A DNA stretch of 64,000 bases. It comes from Pseudomonadota bacterium (lineage in GTDB: Bacteria; Pseudomonadota; Alphaproteobacteria; SHVP01). The notes under the pieces are model-generated. The model was not told the DNA's origin, searched no databases, and saw only the letters and a list, made by a program, of their open reading frames with translations. The DNA lies in the NCBI GenBank assembly GCA_027622715.1, contig JAQBYN010000012.1:21370-85369 (forward strand). The letters run 5' to 3'. Shown piece by piece: positions 54,550 to 63,934 of the stretch; position 1 is the stretch's first letter; each line of letters begins with the position of its first letter. The position numbers were made by a program, and so were the translations under genes.

Positions 54550-55085
54550 ATACGTTTGAGCTCAACAAATATGCGGGCGCTATCCTAGCGACGATCTTGG
54601 TTGTCTTTGTTGTTTCCAAGATCAGCGATACCGTCATTCAACCCCACCATATCGACGGACAGGTCTACGGCGAGATCGCCGTGGCTGCAGAAGACCATGG
54701 GGCGATCGCGGAAGCTGAGCCCGAATCCCCGCCGCTTCCGGTGCTTTTGGCGGCTTCTAACGTCGAGCTTGGGGAGCGAGTTTCCAAGAAATGCGCGTCA
54801 TGCCACACGTTCGAAAAGGACGGCGCCAAGAAAGTTGGCCCAAATCTGTACAACGTGCTGGGCGCGGCGCCCGGCGGCAAAGATTTCGCGTATTCCAATG
54901 CGATGAAAGAAAAGGGCGGCCAGTGGTCGTTTGCCGAGCTTGATGCCTTCTTGGCGTCGCCGCGCAACGCACTGCCCGGCACGAAAATGAGTTTTGCGGG
55001 ACTTCGGAAAGCTGAGGAGCGCGCGGCAGTCCTCCTCTACCTTCGCCAGCAAAGCGATTCGCCGCCGCCCCTCCCGGCCAACTGA
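54546..55085 (+). CDS. Membrane-anchored cytochrome c (CycM/c552-like)
   Basis: A 179-residue protein with an uncleaved N-terminal anchor (about residues 10-24), an Ala/Glu/Pro linker, and a class I cytochrome c domain. The haem site is C-A-S-C-H at residues 83-87, with K-V-G-P-N-L following and the sixth ligand Met in G-T-K-M-S-F-A-G. Such proteins carry electrons from complex III to terminal oxidase in alphaproteobacteria. A GAGGA site lies upstream of the ATG. Confidence 0.93.
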   Translation: MNTFELNKYAGAILATILVVFVVSKISDTVIQPHHIDGQVYGEIAVAAEDHGAIAEAEPESPPLPVLLAASNVELGERVSKKCASCHTFEKDGAKKVGPNLYNVLGAAPGGKDFAYSNAMKEKGGQWSFAELDAFLASPRNALPGTKMSFAGLRKAEERAAVLLYLRQQSDSPPPLPAN

Positions 55086-55099
55086 TCCAGGGACGCAGG

Positions 55100-55873
55100 G
55101 TGGCGGATCGCTGCCCAGCAGAATTTCTCGCGTTCGCGGAGTCGCTAGCGGCGAGCTCCGGCGAGATCATTCGTCGTTATTTTCGCCAACCCTTCGAAAT
55201 TGAATCCAAGGCCGACAAATCACCGGTAACAATTGCCGATCGCGCGGCGGAAGAAGCCCTCCGGGCGCGCATCCGCGAGGCCTACCCGGCGCACGGGATT
55301 GTCGGCGAGGAATTCGGCACTGAGAACGGCGACGCGGAGTTCTGCTGGATTCTCGACCCCATCGACGGGACCGGATCATTTATTAGCGGCAAACCGATTT
55401 TCGGCACGCTGATCGCGCTGTGGCACCGCGGCGAGCCCCTTTTGGGCATTGTCGATCAGCCAATCTCGGGCGAACGCTGGGTTGGCGCCATCGGGCACGG
55501 CACGACACTCAACGGCAAAGACGCCCGAGTGCGGGCGTGCCCGAGCCTCGGCGCAGCGATGCTTGACGCGACCGATCCGTCGATGTTCAGGGACGAGCCG
55601 CGATTCGAGGCGCTGCGTACCAAAGTTTCGCGCAACCGTTGGGGTAGCGACTGCTACGCGTACGCCCTCCTGGCATCCGGCCACATTGATCTTGTCGTCG
55701 AGAGAGGACTAAAGCTGTGGGACTACGCGACACTGGTCCCGGTGATTGAGCAGGCCGGTGGGCATATCACCGATTGGCTGGGCAAACCGCTCCGCCACGG
55801 CTCGGCCGGCGATGTCGTTGCCGCTGGCGATGCCCGCGTCCACGCCGAGGCGCTAGCCGTACTAGGCAGCTGA
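55100..55873 (+). CDS. hisN: Inositol-monophosphatase-family phosphatase, probable histidinol-phosphatase
   Basis: A 257-residue metal-dependent phosphatase. Metal-binding motifs are G-E-E-F-G, D-P-I-D-G-T-G-S-F and, near the C terminus, L-K-L-W-D-Y-A-T-L-V-P-V-I-E. The W-D-Y-A-T form and G-S-F-I-S-G-K-P are like the HisN-type enzymes that complete histidine synthesis in organisms lacking HisB phosphatase. Inositol phosphatase activity cannot be excluded. The start is GTG, 15 bases after the cytochrome gene. Confidence 0.83.
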   Translation: MADRCPAEFLAFAESLAASSGEIIRRYFRQPFEIESKADKSPVTIADRAAEEALRARIREAYPAHGIVGEEFGTENGDAEFCWILDPIDGTGSFISGKPIFGTLIALWHRGEPLLGIVDQPISGERWVGAIGHGTTLNGKDARVRACPSLGAAMLDATDPSMFRDEPRFEALRTKVSRNRWGSDCYAYALLASGHIDLVVERGLKLWDYATLVPVIEQAGGHITDWLGKPLRHGSAGDVVAAGDARVHAEALAVLGS

Positions 55874-55972
55874 CGGTCACAACGGTTTGTTTGATCCTGT
55901 AGGCCAAAATCGGCCCGCGTCGCAAGATTCCGTTACAATGGCGGCAACTGTTGAAGCCGCAAGGGGCGAGGA

Positions 55973-57814
55973 ATGATGGTACTGCGCGGAATATTGATTG
56001 CGGCGTTTTACCTTCTCGCGATTTTGCCGGGGGTCCGGTCGCACGCCCAAGAGGCACCGGCCCGCCACGCGTTGGTACAGTTCGGGGAACCGAAGTACGG
56101 GCCAGACTTCACACATTTTGACTATGTGAATCCAGCCGCCCCGAAAGGCGGTCAGTTGCGTCAATTGGCGACCGGCACTTTCGATACCCTCAACCCATTC
56201 ATTCTGAAAGGGACCCCCGCGGTCGGCATCGGCCTTATCTTTGAGTCCCTGCTGACAGGATCGGCCGACGAAATAGACACCAGTGCCGAATACGGTCTGA
56301 TCGCAAAAAGCATCGAAGTCCCGGACGACTTTTCATGGGTCATTTTTAACTTGAGGCCCGAGGCGCGCTGGCATGATGGCAAGCCGATTACCGCCGAAGA
56401 TGTCGTCTTTAGTTTCGAGACACTGACCAAAAAAGGTCACCCGTTCTACCGCCAGTACTACGGTAGTGTCGCAATGGCTGAAGAGATCAACGACCACCGC
56501 GTGAAGTTTACGTTCCGTGGGCCGACCAATCGCGAGCTACCGAATATCGTGGGGCAACTGTCGATCCTCCCGAAGCACTATTACGAAAACGTGGAGTTCA
56601 CGGAAACGAGCCTGGAGGCGCCAGTCGCGAGCGGGCCCTACCGGATCAAGCGTTTCGAACCTGGCCGCTTCATTGAGTATGAGAGAGTTGTCGACTATTG
56701 GGGCGCAGCTCTCCCAGTCAATGTCGGGCGCTACAATTTCGCTGATGTCCGGTTTGATTACTATCGCGATGCGACAGTGGCACGCGAGGCGTTCAAATCG
56801 TATGAGTTCGACACCTACCCTGAATTCTCGGCCAAGGATTGGGCCACGGGTTACGACTTTCCTGCGTTTAGAAATGGTCTGGTCAAGAAGGAAGAAATCC
56901 CTGATTTGACGTCCCCGGGAATGCAATCGTTCGTCTTCAACACACGCCGGGAGATATTTTCAGATCGCCACGTGCGCCAAGCACTTGGTCTAGCGTTCGA
57001 TTTTGAATGGTCGAACAAAGCACTGTTCTACGACCAGTACAAACGCACGACGAGCTACTTCGAGAATATGGAACTTGCGTCCAGCGGTTTGCCGTCAGGT
57101 GCTGAGCTTGAATACCTGACGCCGTTCAAGGCGCAGGTGCCTGAGGATGTTTTCACCACCCCGTTCAACGTTCCCAAGACCGACGCCTCTGGTAATCCAC
57201 GACGCCAACTTCGCGATGCCGCGAGACTCCTCAAATCCGCCGGATGGGAGATCAGGGATGGCGCGCTGACCCAGCCAGAAACCGGTAAGACCTTGAGCTT
57301 CGAGATACTGCTAATCCAGCCAAGCCTGGAACGCGTTGTACTGCCCTTCATTGGCAACCTGGAGAAGCTCGGCGTCAAAGCGACGGTTCGCACGGTCGAC
57401 ACCTCTCAATATCAGAGCCGACAGGATTCGTTCGACTACGACATGATCGTTACAACATTCCGCCAGTCGTTTTCGCCGGGCAACGAGCAACGCGATTTTT
57501 GGGGATCGGCCTCGGCCGATCTCAGCGGCGGTCGTAACTTGGCGGGCATCAAAGATCCGGTGGTCGACGCCTTGATCGAAAAGATCATCACCGCGCCCAA
57601 CCGCGACAGCTTGATCGCGGCAACGCGGGCCCTCGACCGAGTCTTGCTTTGGGGGTTCTATGTGATCCCACAGTTCTATGTTCCCGTGGACCGTCTTGCT
57701 TTCTGGGACAAGTTCGGACGCCCGGAGACCCGCCCAAAGTTCGGCGTCGATACTTTTTCGTGGTGGATCGACCCGCAGAAACTGTCGCGGGTGGAGTCAG
57801 GCCGCCGACCCTGA
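55973..57814 (+). CDS. Peptide-type ABC transporter substrate-binding protein (YejA-like), first copy
   Basis: A 613-residue family 5 solute-binding protein with a Sec signal peptide (cleavage likely after S-H-A). Early motifs are F-D-Y-V-N-P-A-A-P-K-G-G and F-D-T-L-N-P-F; L-R-P-E-A-R-W-H-D-G-K-P-I-T-A-E-D-V marks the family, and G-P-Y-R-I follows. GAGG precedes ATG-ATG at 55973/55976. It is the first gene of a five-gene importer. Microcin-C-like peptides and oligopeptides are the known YejA ligands; the real ligand here is unknown. Confidence 0.9.
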   Translation: MMVLRGILIAAFYLLAILPGVRSHAQEAPARHALVQFGEPKYGPDFTHFDYVNPAAPKGGQLRQLATGTFDTLNPFILKGTPAVGIGLIFESLLTGSADEIDTSAEYGLIAKSIEVPDDFSWVIFNLRPEARWHDGKPITAEDVVFSFETLTKKGHPFYRQYYGSVAMAEEINDHRVKFTFRGPTNRELPNIVGQLSILPKHYYENVEFTETSLEAPVASGPYRIKRFEPGRFIEYERVVDYWGAALPVNVGRYNFADVRFDYYRDATVAREAFKSYEFDTYPEFSAKDWATGYDFPAFRNGLVKKEEIPDLTSPGMQSFVFNTRREIFSDRHVRQALGLAFDFEWSNKALFYDQYKRTTSYFENMELASSGLPSGAELEYLTPFKAQVPEDVFTTPFNVPKTDASGNPRRQLRDAARLLKSAGWEIRDGALTQPETGKTLSFEILLIQPSLERVVLPFIGNLEKLGVKATVRTVDTSQYQSRQDSFDYDMIVTTFRQSFSPGNEQRDFWGSASADLSGGRNLAGIKDPVVDALIEKIITAPNRDSLIAATRALDRVLLWGFYVIPQFYVPVDRLAFWDKFGRPETRPKFGVDTFSWWIDPQKLSRVESGRRP

Positions 57815-59667
57815 TGCCCTTGAAAAAAGCAATTTTCCTCGCTCTGTCGGCCGCAATTGCGGCCTTGGCCACAGCAGCAGAAGCCGGACCGCGCCATGGC
57901 ATTTCCACGTTCGGTGACCTGAAATACCCGGCAGACTTCGCGCACTTCGACTACGTCAATCCCGACGCCCCAAAAGGCGGGGTGGTCCGTCTTGCCGGTG
58001 GCGAAGGCACCTTCGATACCGTCAACCCCTTCACCCTAAAAGGGATCAGGTTCCGCGGCGATGCCGGTTCGGTCATGTCGCTGCCCTATGAATCGCTCAT
58101 GGCCGGCGGTGCGGACGAGCCCGACGCCCTGTACGGTCTGGTCGCTGAAACAGCCGACGTCGCGCCCGACAAAACGTCGATAACCTTCACGTTGCGCCCA
58201 GAAGCGCGTTGGCACGATGGGTCTGCGATCACCGCGGACGATATTGTTTTCACCTTTGATACGCTGAAGAACGACTCCGGCGCTTTCCCCGGCTACCGCG
58301 TTGTCTTGCGCGACGTTCTGCAGATTGAAGCCATTGGCGCTCGCGAAGTTCGCTACAGCTTCGACCCGGCCGCACTCGCGCTACGGGACCTTCCAGCCAC
58401 GGTCGCGGGCCTACCCATTCTGTCGAAAACCTACTACGCAAGCCGCGATTTCGGCGCGACGACCTTCGAGGCCCCGCTGGGAAGCGGCCCCTACCGCATT
58501 GTTGAGGTCAGCGCAGGCCGCTCAATTGTATTGGAGCGCGTGCCAGACTACTGGGCGGCGGGTTTACCGGTCAATCGAGGGCGGTTCAATTTCGGCCAAA
58601 TTCGACTCGAGTTCTACCGCGACCGCGACGTTCAACATGAAGCGTTCAAGTCGGGTGAATTTGATTTCCACGAAGAATTTACCTCGCGGATTTGGGCCAC
58701 CGGTTACGACTTTCCGGCGACCCGCGATGGGCGGGTGATCAAAGAAGCGGTGCCCAATCGCGGGCCGGCGTCGCGCCAGTACTTCGTTATCAACCTGCGC
58801 CGCGCCAAGTTTCAGGACCGGCGCGTGCGCCAAGCGATCAATCACGCGTTCGATTTCGAGTGGACCAATACTAACCTGTTCTACAGCGTTTACGAGCGCG
58901 CCGGCAGCATCTACCAGAACACCGATATGGCCGCGACCACAATGCCAACGGACGAAGAGTTGGCGCTCCTTGTTCCCTTCGGCGACCAACTACCCGCGGA
59001 GGTTTTTACCGCGGTCTACCGACAGCCTCAGTCAGACGGCAGCGGCAACAACCGACGAAACCTGCGACGTGCACAGGAGTTGCTCACTGAGGCCGGGTGG
59101 ACGGTCCAAGGCGGGCGCCTCTTGAATAGCAACGGCGAGGTGATGTCGATCGAGTTTTTGACATTTTCACCGTCGTTTGAACGCGTCTTCGCGCCCATCG
59201 TCCAAAATCTGAAACGCATCGGTATCGAGGCGTCGATCCGGATCGTCGACTCGAGCCAGTACACGCAGCGTGTCGACCAGGATCGCGACTTCGACATTAC
59301 AACGGCGGCATTCGGCGTATCGGCCACACCCGGGGTCGGCGAGCGCGGCTTTTGGAACTCAGCCTTCGCCGATCAACCCGGCAGCAATAACGACGGCGGC
59401 ATCAAGGATCCAGTGGTCGATGCGCTGGTTGAACGCCTGGCCAGCGCGCAGGACCGGGAAAGCCTGACCACCGCGGCCCGCGCGCTTGATCGCGTTCTGT
59501 TGTGGAATCAGTACATCATCCCGCAATGGTTCCGCAGCACCTACACCATCGCGTATTGGGATATGTTCGGTCGGCCCAAGACGGTGCCGACCTACGCCTT
59601 GGGGTTCTTGGATACGTGGTGGATCGATCGAGACAAAGTGGCGCGTCTCAATCGCGACAAACCTTAG
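57814..59667 (+). CDS. Peptide-type ABC transporter substrate-binding protein (YejA-like), second copy
   Basis: A 617-residue paralogue of the preceding protein, sharing D-Y-V-N-P-D-A-P-K-G-G, F-D-T-V-N-P-F, L-R-P-E-A-R-W-H-D-G and the C-terminal D-R-V-L-L-W pattern. The signal peptide ends near A-E-A. The ATG overlaps the previous stop (TGATG), so both are made from one message. The frame is open back into the first gene, but that part is not homologous. The tandem pair probably widens the ligand range of one permease. Confidence 0.9.
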   Translation: MPLKKAIFLALSAAIAALATAAEAGPRHGISTFGDLKYPADFAHFDYVNPDAPKGGVVRLAGGEGTFDTVNPFTLKGIRFRGDAGSVMSLPYESLMAGGADEPDALYGLVAETADVAPDKTSITFTLRPEARWHDGSAITADDIVFTFDTLKNDSGAFPGYRVVLRDVLQIEAIGAREVRYSFDPAALALRDLPATVAGLPILSKTYYASRDFGATTFEAPLGSGPYRIVEVSAGRSIVLERVPDYWAAGLPVNRGRFNFGQIRLEFYRDRDVQHEAFKSGEFDFHEEFTSRIWATGYDFPATRDGRVIKEAVPNRGPASRQYFVINLRRAKFQDRRVRQAINHAFDFEWTNTNLFYSVYERAGSIYQNTDMAATTMPTDEELALLVPFGDQLPAEVFTAVYRQPQSDGSGNNRRNLRRAQELLTEAGWTVQGGRLLNSNGEVMSIEFLTFSPSFERVFAPIVQNLKRIGIEASIRIVDSSQYTQRVDQDRDFDITTAAFGVSATPGVGERGFWNSAFADQPGSNNDGGIKDPVVDALVERLASAQDRESLTTAARALDRVLLWNQYIIPQWFRSTYTIAYWDMFGRPKTVPTYALGFLDTWWIDRDKVARLNRDKP

Positions 59668-59691
59668 AATTACGCTAGACTCTGCGCCGCG

Positions 59692-60807
59692 ATGACCGCC
59701 TATATAATCCGCCGCCTGCTGTTTATTATTCCGACGCTGTTTGGAATCATGGTGATTAATTTTGCCGTGGTTCAATTTGCGCCGGGCGGGCCGATCGAGC
59801 AAATCATCGCGCAGGTTACCGGGACGGCGGTCGACGCCACCGCGCGAATCAGCGGCGCCGGCGGGGGCGACGCGCCCCAAGCGCAGGCCCAGCAGGGTGC
59901 GGCAAGTGCTGCCAACTTAGAGTCCAGATATCGCGGCGCGCAGGGGCTCGACCCGGAATTCATTAAGGACTTGGAGCGGCAGTTCGGTTTCGACAAGCCG
60001 CTACACATCCGCTTCATCAAGATGATCAGGAATTACATCGTTTTCGATTTTGGCGAGTCGTTCTACCGTGACCGACGTGTTGTCGATCTCGTCATCGACA
60101 AGATGCCGGTGTCGATCTCGTTGGGCATTTGGACGACCCTGCTGATATACCTGATCTCTATTCCGCTTGGCATCCGGAAAGCCGTGCGGGACGGCACCCC
60201 GTTCGATATCTGGACCAGCAGCCTGGTGATCGTCGGGCAGGCGATTCCCGGTTTTCTATTCGCCATTTTGCTGATCGTCGTGTTTGCAGGCGGGACTTAC
60301 TTGGATTGGTTTCCGCTGCGAGGACTGGTCTCGGAGAATTTTTCCGACCTGACCCTATTTGGAAAGGTGGTCGACTACTTCCATCACATTGCGTTGCCGA
60401 TCACCGCACTCGTCATTAGCGGCTTCGCAGGCCTGACATTGCTGACCAAGAATTCGTTCCTGGATCAGATTAACCAGCAGTATGTGTTGACCGCCCGCGC
60501 CAAAGGACTGACCGAACGCCAGGTTCTCTACGGCCACGTGTTTCGCAATGGGATGCTGATCGTGATCGCCGGCTTTCCCACATTGTTCGTTAGCATTCTG
60601 TTCTCCGGGGCGCTTCTTATCGAGATCATTTTTTCGCTCGATGGCATCGGCCTTCTTGGCTTCGAAGCCATCATCAACCGGGACTATCCCGTGATGTTCG
60701 GGACGCTCTATTTTTTCACGTTGCTTGGTCTGGTTTTCAACTTGATCGGCGACTTGATGTACGTGGTTATTGACCCACGCATCGACTTCGAGCGCCGTGA
60801 TGTCTGA
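59692..60807 (+). CDS. yejB: Peptide ABC transporter permease YejB
   Basis: A 371-residue inner-membrane permease. R-R-L-L-F-I-I-P-T-L-F-G-I and F-A-P-G-G-P-I-E are typical of DppB/YejB N termini. A long Ala/Gln-rich insert at about residues 45-80 is characteristic of YejB. The cytoplasmic EAA loop is near T-A-R-A-K-G-L-T-E-R, which contacts the ATPase. It overlaps the yejE start by eight bases. Confidence 0.93.
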   Translation: MTAYIIRRLLFIIPTLFGIMVINFAVVQFAPGGPIEQIIAQVTGTAVDATARISGAGGGDAPQAQAQQGAASAANLESRYRGAQGLDPEFIKDLERQFGFDKPLHIRFIKMIRNYIVFDFGESFYRDRRVVDLVIDKMPVSISLGIWTTLLIYLISIPLGIRKAVRDGTPFDIWTSSLVIVGQAIPGFLFAILLIVVFAGGTYLDWFPLRGLVSENFSDLTLFGKVVDYFHHIALPITALVISGFAGLTLLTKNSFLDQINQQYVLTARAKGLTERQVLYGHVFRNGMLIVIAGFPTLFVSILFSGALLIEIIFSLDGIGLLGFEAIINRDYPVMFGTLYFFTLLGLVFNLIGDLMYVVIDPRIDFERRDV

Positions 60808-61894
60808 CGCGTTGGCACCGAACAACGCAGGCCCTAGGCGTCCAAAAGGGCGCCGTATTCTCGGGATGCGCGTGACGCCCCTCACCATTCGGCGGCTCCA
60901 CAATTTCCGCAAGAATGGGCGCGGCTTCTGGTCGATGTGGATATTCGTGACTCTTTTGGTCCTGACGCTTTTTGCTGAACTGATCGCGAATGACCGGCCA
61001 CTGATTGTGCGGTTCGACAACGCCTTATTGTTTCCAGTCTTGACCGACTACCCGGAGACCCGGTTCGGGGGTGAGTTTGAGACCGCAGCGGACTACCGCG
61101 ACCCCTACGTTCAAGAGCTAATCGACGAAAAAGGAGGCTGGATCGTGTGGCCTCTGATCGAGTTCACCTTCGACACGATCAACTACAACCTCCCCCAACC
61201 GGCGCCATCACCCCCGTCCGGCACGAACTGGCTCGGCACCGACGATCAGGGGCGCGACGTCATGGCGCGGTTGATCTACGGCTTCCGTATTTCAGTCCTC
61301 TTTGGGCTCGTTCTAACGGCGATCAGCTCCGTTATTGGTATTCTAGCAGGCGCCGTTCAGGGTTACTTCGGCGGTTGGACCGACCTCCTGTTCCAGCGGT
61401 TCATCGAAATCTGGTCGGGGATGCCGACGCTATTCCTGCTGATTATTTTGGCCAGCATCGTCACGCCGAATTTCTGGTGGTTGCTCGGCATACTGTTGCT
61501 GTTCAGTTGGATGGCCCTCGTTGGCGTCGTTCGGGCTGAATTTCTCCGGGCCCGCAATTTCGATTACGTCCGGGCGGCCCGCGCCCTGGGCGTGCGCAAT
61601 TCGACGATCATGTTGAAGCATCTGTTGCCGAACGCGATGGTCGCGACAATCACGTTCCTGCCGTTCAATCTGGCTGGCGCCGTCACCGTCCTCACCAGCC
61701 TGGATTTTCTGGGTTTTGGCCTGCCGCCGGGATCCGCCTCGCTAGGGGAGCTCCTGGCCCAGGGCAAAGCCAACCTTCAGGCGCCGTGGCTAGGCCTGAC
61801 CGGGTTCTTCACGCTGTCGATCATGCTGACCCTGGTTGTTTTTACCGGTGAAGCCGTGCGCGACGCGTTTGATCCACGTAAGACCTTCGCCTGA
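60800..61894 (+). CDS. yejE: Peptide ABC transporter permease YejE
   Basis: A 364-residue partner permease (DppC/OppC family). It has a cytoplasmic N-terminal tail, a first span at about 50-70, a periplasmic segment including W-L-G-T-D-D-Q-G-R-D-V, four to five further spans, and the EAA loop R-A-A-R-A-L-G-V-R. The ATG at 60800 fits best; the frame is open ten codons earlier. yejF begins two bases after the stop. Confidence 0.94.
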   Translation: MSDALAPNNAGPRRPKGRRILGMRVTPLTIRRLHNFRKNGRGFWSMWIFVTLLVLTLFAELIANDRPLIVRFDNALLFPVLTDYPETRFGGEFETAADYRDPYVQELIDEKGGWIVWPLIEFTFDTINYNLPQPAPSPPSGTNWLGTDDQGRDVMARLIYGFRISVLFGLVLTAISSVIGILAGAVQGYFGGWTDLLFQRFIEIWSGMPTLFLLIILASIVTPNFWWLLGILLLFSWMALVGVVRAEFLRARNFDYVRAARALGVRNSTIMLKHLLPNAMVATITFLPFNLAGAVTVLTSLDFLGFGLPPGSASLGELLAQGKANLQAPWLGLTGFFTLSIMLTLVVFTGEAVRDAFDPRKTFA

Positions 61895-61896
61895 TT

Positions 61897-63519
61897 ATGG
61901 CATTCGTCGACATATCGAACCTGTCGGTGGACTTCCAGAGCGGCGGCCGCACGGTCCACGCCGTCAGGAACGCCAGCCTATCGATTGACGCCGGCGAGAC
62001 GGTCGCCCTTGTCGGCGAAAGCGGCTCGGGCAAATCAGTGACAGCGTTGTCGATTCTTCAACTATTGCCCTACCCGGTCGCGTCGCACCCAACTGGGTCG
62101 ATCAAAGTTGACGGTCTAGAGGTTGTCGGCGCTGCGCATGCAGCGATGCGTCAGATCCGCGGCAATCGGGTCTCGATGATCTTTCAAGAGCCGATGACCT
62201 CGCTTAATCCCCTCCACACGATCGAGAAACAGATCAACGAGGTTCTGTTCCTTCATCAAGGCATGAACAAGCGACAGGCCCGAACCCGTACGATGGAGTT
62301 GCTCAGTTTGGTCGGGCTGCCTGACGTGGAAAGCCGTATCCAATCCTATCCCCATCAATTATCCGGCGGGCAGCGGCAGCGGGTGATGATCGCGATGGCG
62401 CTGGCGAACAACCCGAGACTGCTGATTGCCGACGAACCGACGACCGCGCTTGATGTCACCATTCAAGCCCAGATTCTTCGGCTGCTTCGGCGGCTGCAGG
62501 ATGAACTCGGAATGGCCATGCTTTTGATTACCCACGACCTTGGGATCGTGCGGAAAATGGCGAAACGCGTTTGCGTGATGAAGGAAGGCGAAATCGTTGA
62601 GGCCGGCGACACGGAACAGATATTCGAGCGCCCGCACCACGATTACACGCGCATGTTGATCGACGCCGAGCCCAAAGGGATGCCCAACAAATCGGACCGC
62701 GATGCGCCGGTCATTCTTAGCGGCAAGAACGTCCGCGTTTACTTTCCGATTCAAAAAGGTCTCCTGCGCCGGACGGTCGGCCACGTGAAGGCTGTCGATG
62801 ACATCAGCATAACTGTGCGCGAGGGTCAGACCGTGGGTGTGGTCGGTGAAAGCGGGTCAGGGAAGACCACCCTTGGCCTGGGGCTGTTGCGGCTTCTCAG
62901 CAGCACTGGGGACATTGAGTTTCTCGGCAAGTCAATCCAAGGACTGAATTTCCGGGCGCTTCGACCGCTTCGCAAGGAAATGCAAATCGTCTTTCAAGAT
63001 CCGTTCGGTAGTCTCAGCCCGCGTCTTTCGATCGGCCAAATTGTCGAGGAAGGGTTGCTGGTCCACACGTCTATTCGCGACTATGACGAGCGCCGCGCGG
63101 TTATCGGTGCGGCTTTGGAGGAAGTCGGGCTCGATCCAGAAAATCAAGACCGCTATCCGCACGAGTTTTCGGGCGGTCAACGGCAACGGGTTGCCATCGC
63201 GCGCGCCATCGTCTTGAAGCCCCGGCTCGTTGTCTTGGATGAGCCAACATCTGCACTCGACATGTCCGTGCAGGCCCAAATCGTGGATCTATTGCGCGAG
63301 CTGCAACGCAAACACCGGCTTGCCTACATATTTATTAGCCATGATCTAAAGGTGGTTCGCGCCATGGCCGATGAAGTCCTCGTGATGCGTGACGGGCGGG
63401 TCGTCGAGTCCGGACCGACCGACGGAATCTTCGATCGACCTCAAACGGACTACACCAAAGCGCTGATGGCCGCGGCCTTTGACCTTGAAGTCGCCTTTGA
63501 GGAGGCGATCGCGACGTAG
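61897..63519 (+). CDS. yejF: Peptide ABC transporter ATP-binding protein YejF (two nucleotide-binding domains)
   Basis: A 540-residue fused ATPase. The first domain has Walker A G-E-S-G-S-G-K-S, signature L-S-G-G-Q-R-Q-R and Walker [13 protein letters not shown]. The second has [16 protein letters not shown] and [12 protein letters not shown]. Each is followed by an OppD/DppF-type linker. It powers uptake through YejB/YejE. Confidence 0.96.
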   Translation: MAFVDISNLSVDFQSGGRTVHAVRNASLSIDAGETVALVGESGSGKSVTALSILQLLPYPVASHPTGSIKVDGLEVVGAAHAAMRQIRGNRVSMIFQEPMTSLNPLHTIEKQINEVLFLHQGMNKRQARTRTMELLSLVGLPDVESRIQSYPHQLSGGQRQRVMIAMALANNPRLLIADEPTTALDVTIQAQILRLLRRLQDELGMAMLLITHDLGIVRKMAKRVCVMKEGEIVEAGDTEQIFERPHHDYTRMLIDAEPKGMPNKSDRDAPVILSGKNVRVYFPIQKGLLRRTVGHVKAVDDISITVREGQTVGVVGESGSGKTTLGLGLLRLLSSTGDIEFLGKSIQGLNFRALRPLRKEMQIVFQDPFGSLSPRLSIGQIVEEGLLVHTSIRDYDERRAVIGAALEEVGLDPENQDRYPHEFSGGQRQRVAIARAIVLKPRLVVLDEPTSALDMSVQAQIVDLLRELQRKHRLAYIFISHDLKVVRAMADEVLVMRDGRVVESGPTDGIFDRPQTDYTKALMAAAFDLEVAFEEAIAT

Positions 63520-63528
63520 TCCGTTTGG

Positions 63529-63870
63529 TTAGACGCGCTCTACCGGCAGGGCAGCCCGCACGACGTCACCCAATCTCGCGGCATAGACGGAACCGCGCAC
63601 CGTGCGCTGGATAAGGACGCTCCGGCGATCGCTCTCGTCCGGCTGTCGGCGGCAGAGTTCCAGCGTTTCCAGGGTGTCGATCGCGCGCGTGACCGCCGGT
63701 TTAGAAATTGCGAGACCTGAGGCCAATCCACGCACCGTGCACGGCGCACTCGATGCGTAGATGGTGGTAAGGATGGCAAGTTGGCGGACCGTCAAATCTT
63801 GGCCCTCGCCCCTAACCAGAGCTGCGAGCGCTTGCTGCCAAAACGAGAGAATTTGAGACGACGATGGCAC
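63529..63870 (-). CDS. MarR-family winged-helix transcriptional regulator
   Basis: A short 113-residue regulator. The winged helix is visible: L-T-V-R-Q-L-A-I-L, the recognition helix region L-A-I-S-K-P-A-V-T-R-A-I-D, and the wing D-E-S-D-R-R-S-V-L. It resembles a compact MarR group common in Rhodospirillales. The start is GTG; the frame closes 14 codons upstream with no other start, so it is close to full length. It ends ten bases from the yejF stop. A regulatory link to the Yej genes is possible only by proximity. Confidence 0.82.
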   Translation of the reverse strand: MPSSSQILSFWQQALAALVRGEGQDLTVRQLAILTTIYASSAPCTVRGLASGLAISKPAVTRAIDTLETLELCRRQPDESDRRSVLIQRTVRGSVYAARLGDVVRAALPVERV

Positions 63871-63934
63871 AGGCAGGACTCTAATGCCTCGCGCGATACC
63901 GCAAAAGGACTACGCAGCAAGCAAGCCCTTGAAG

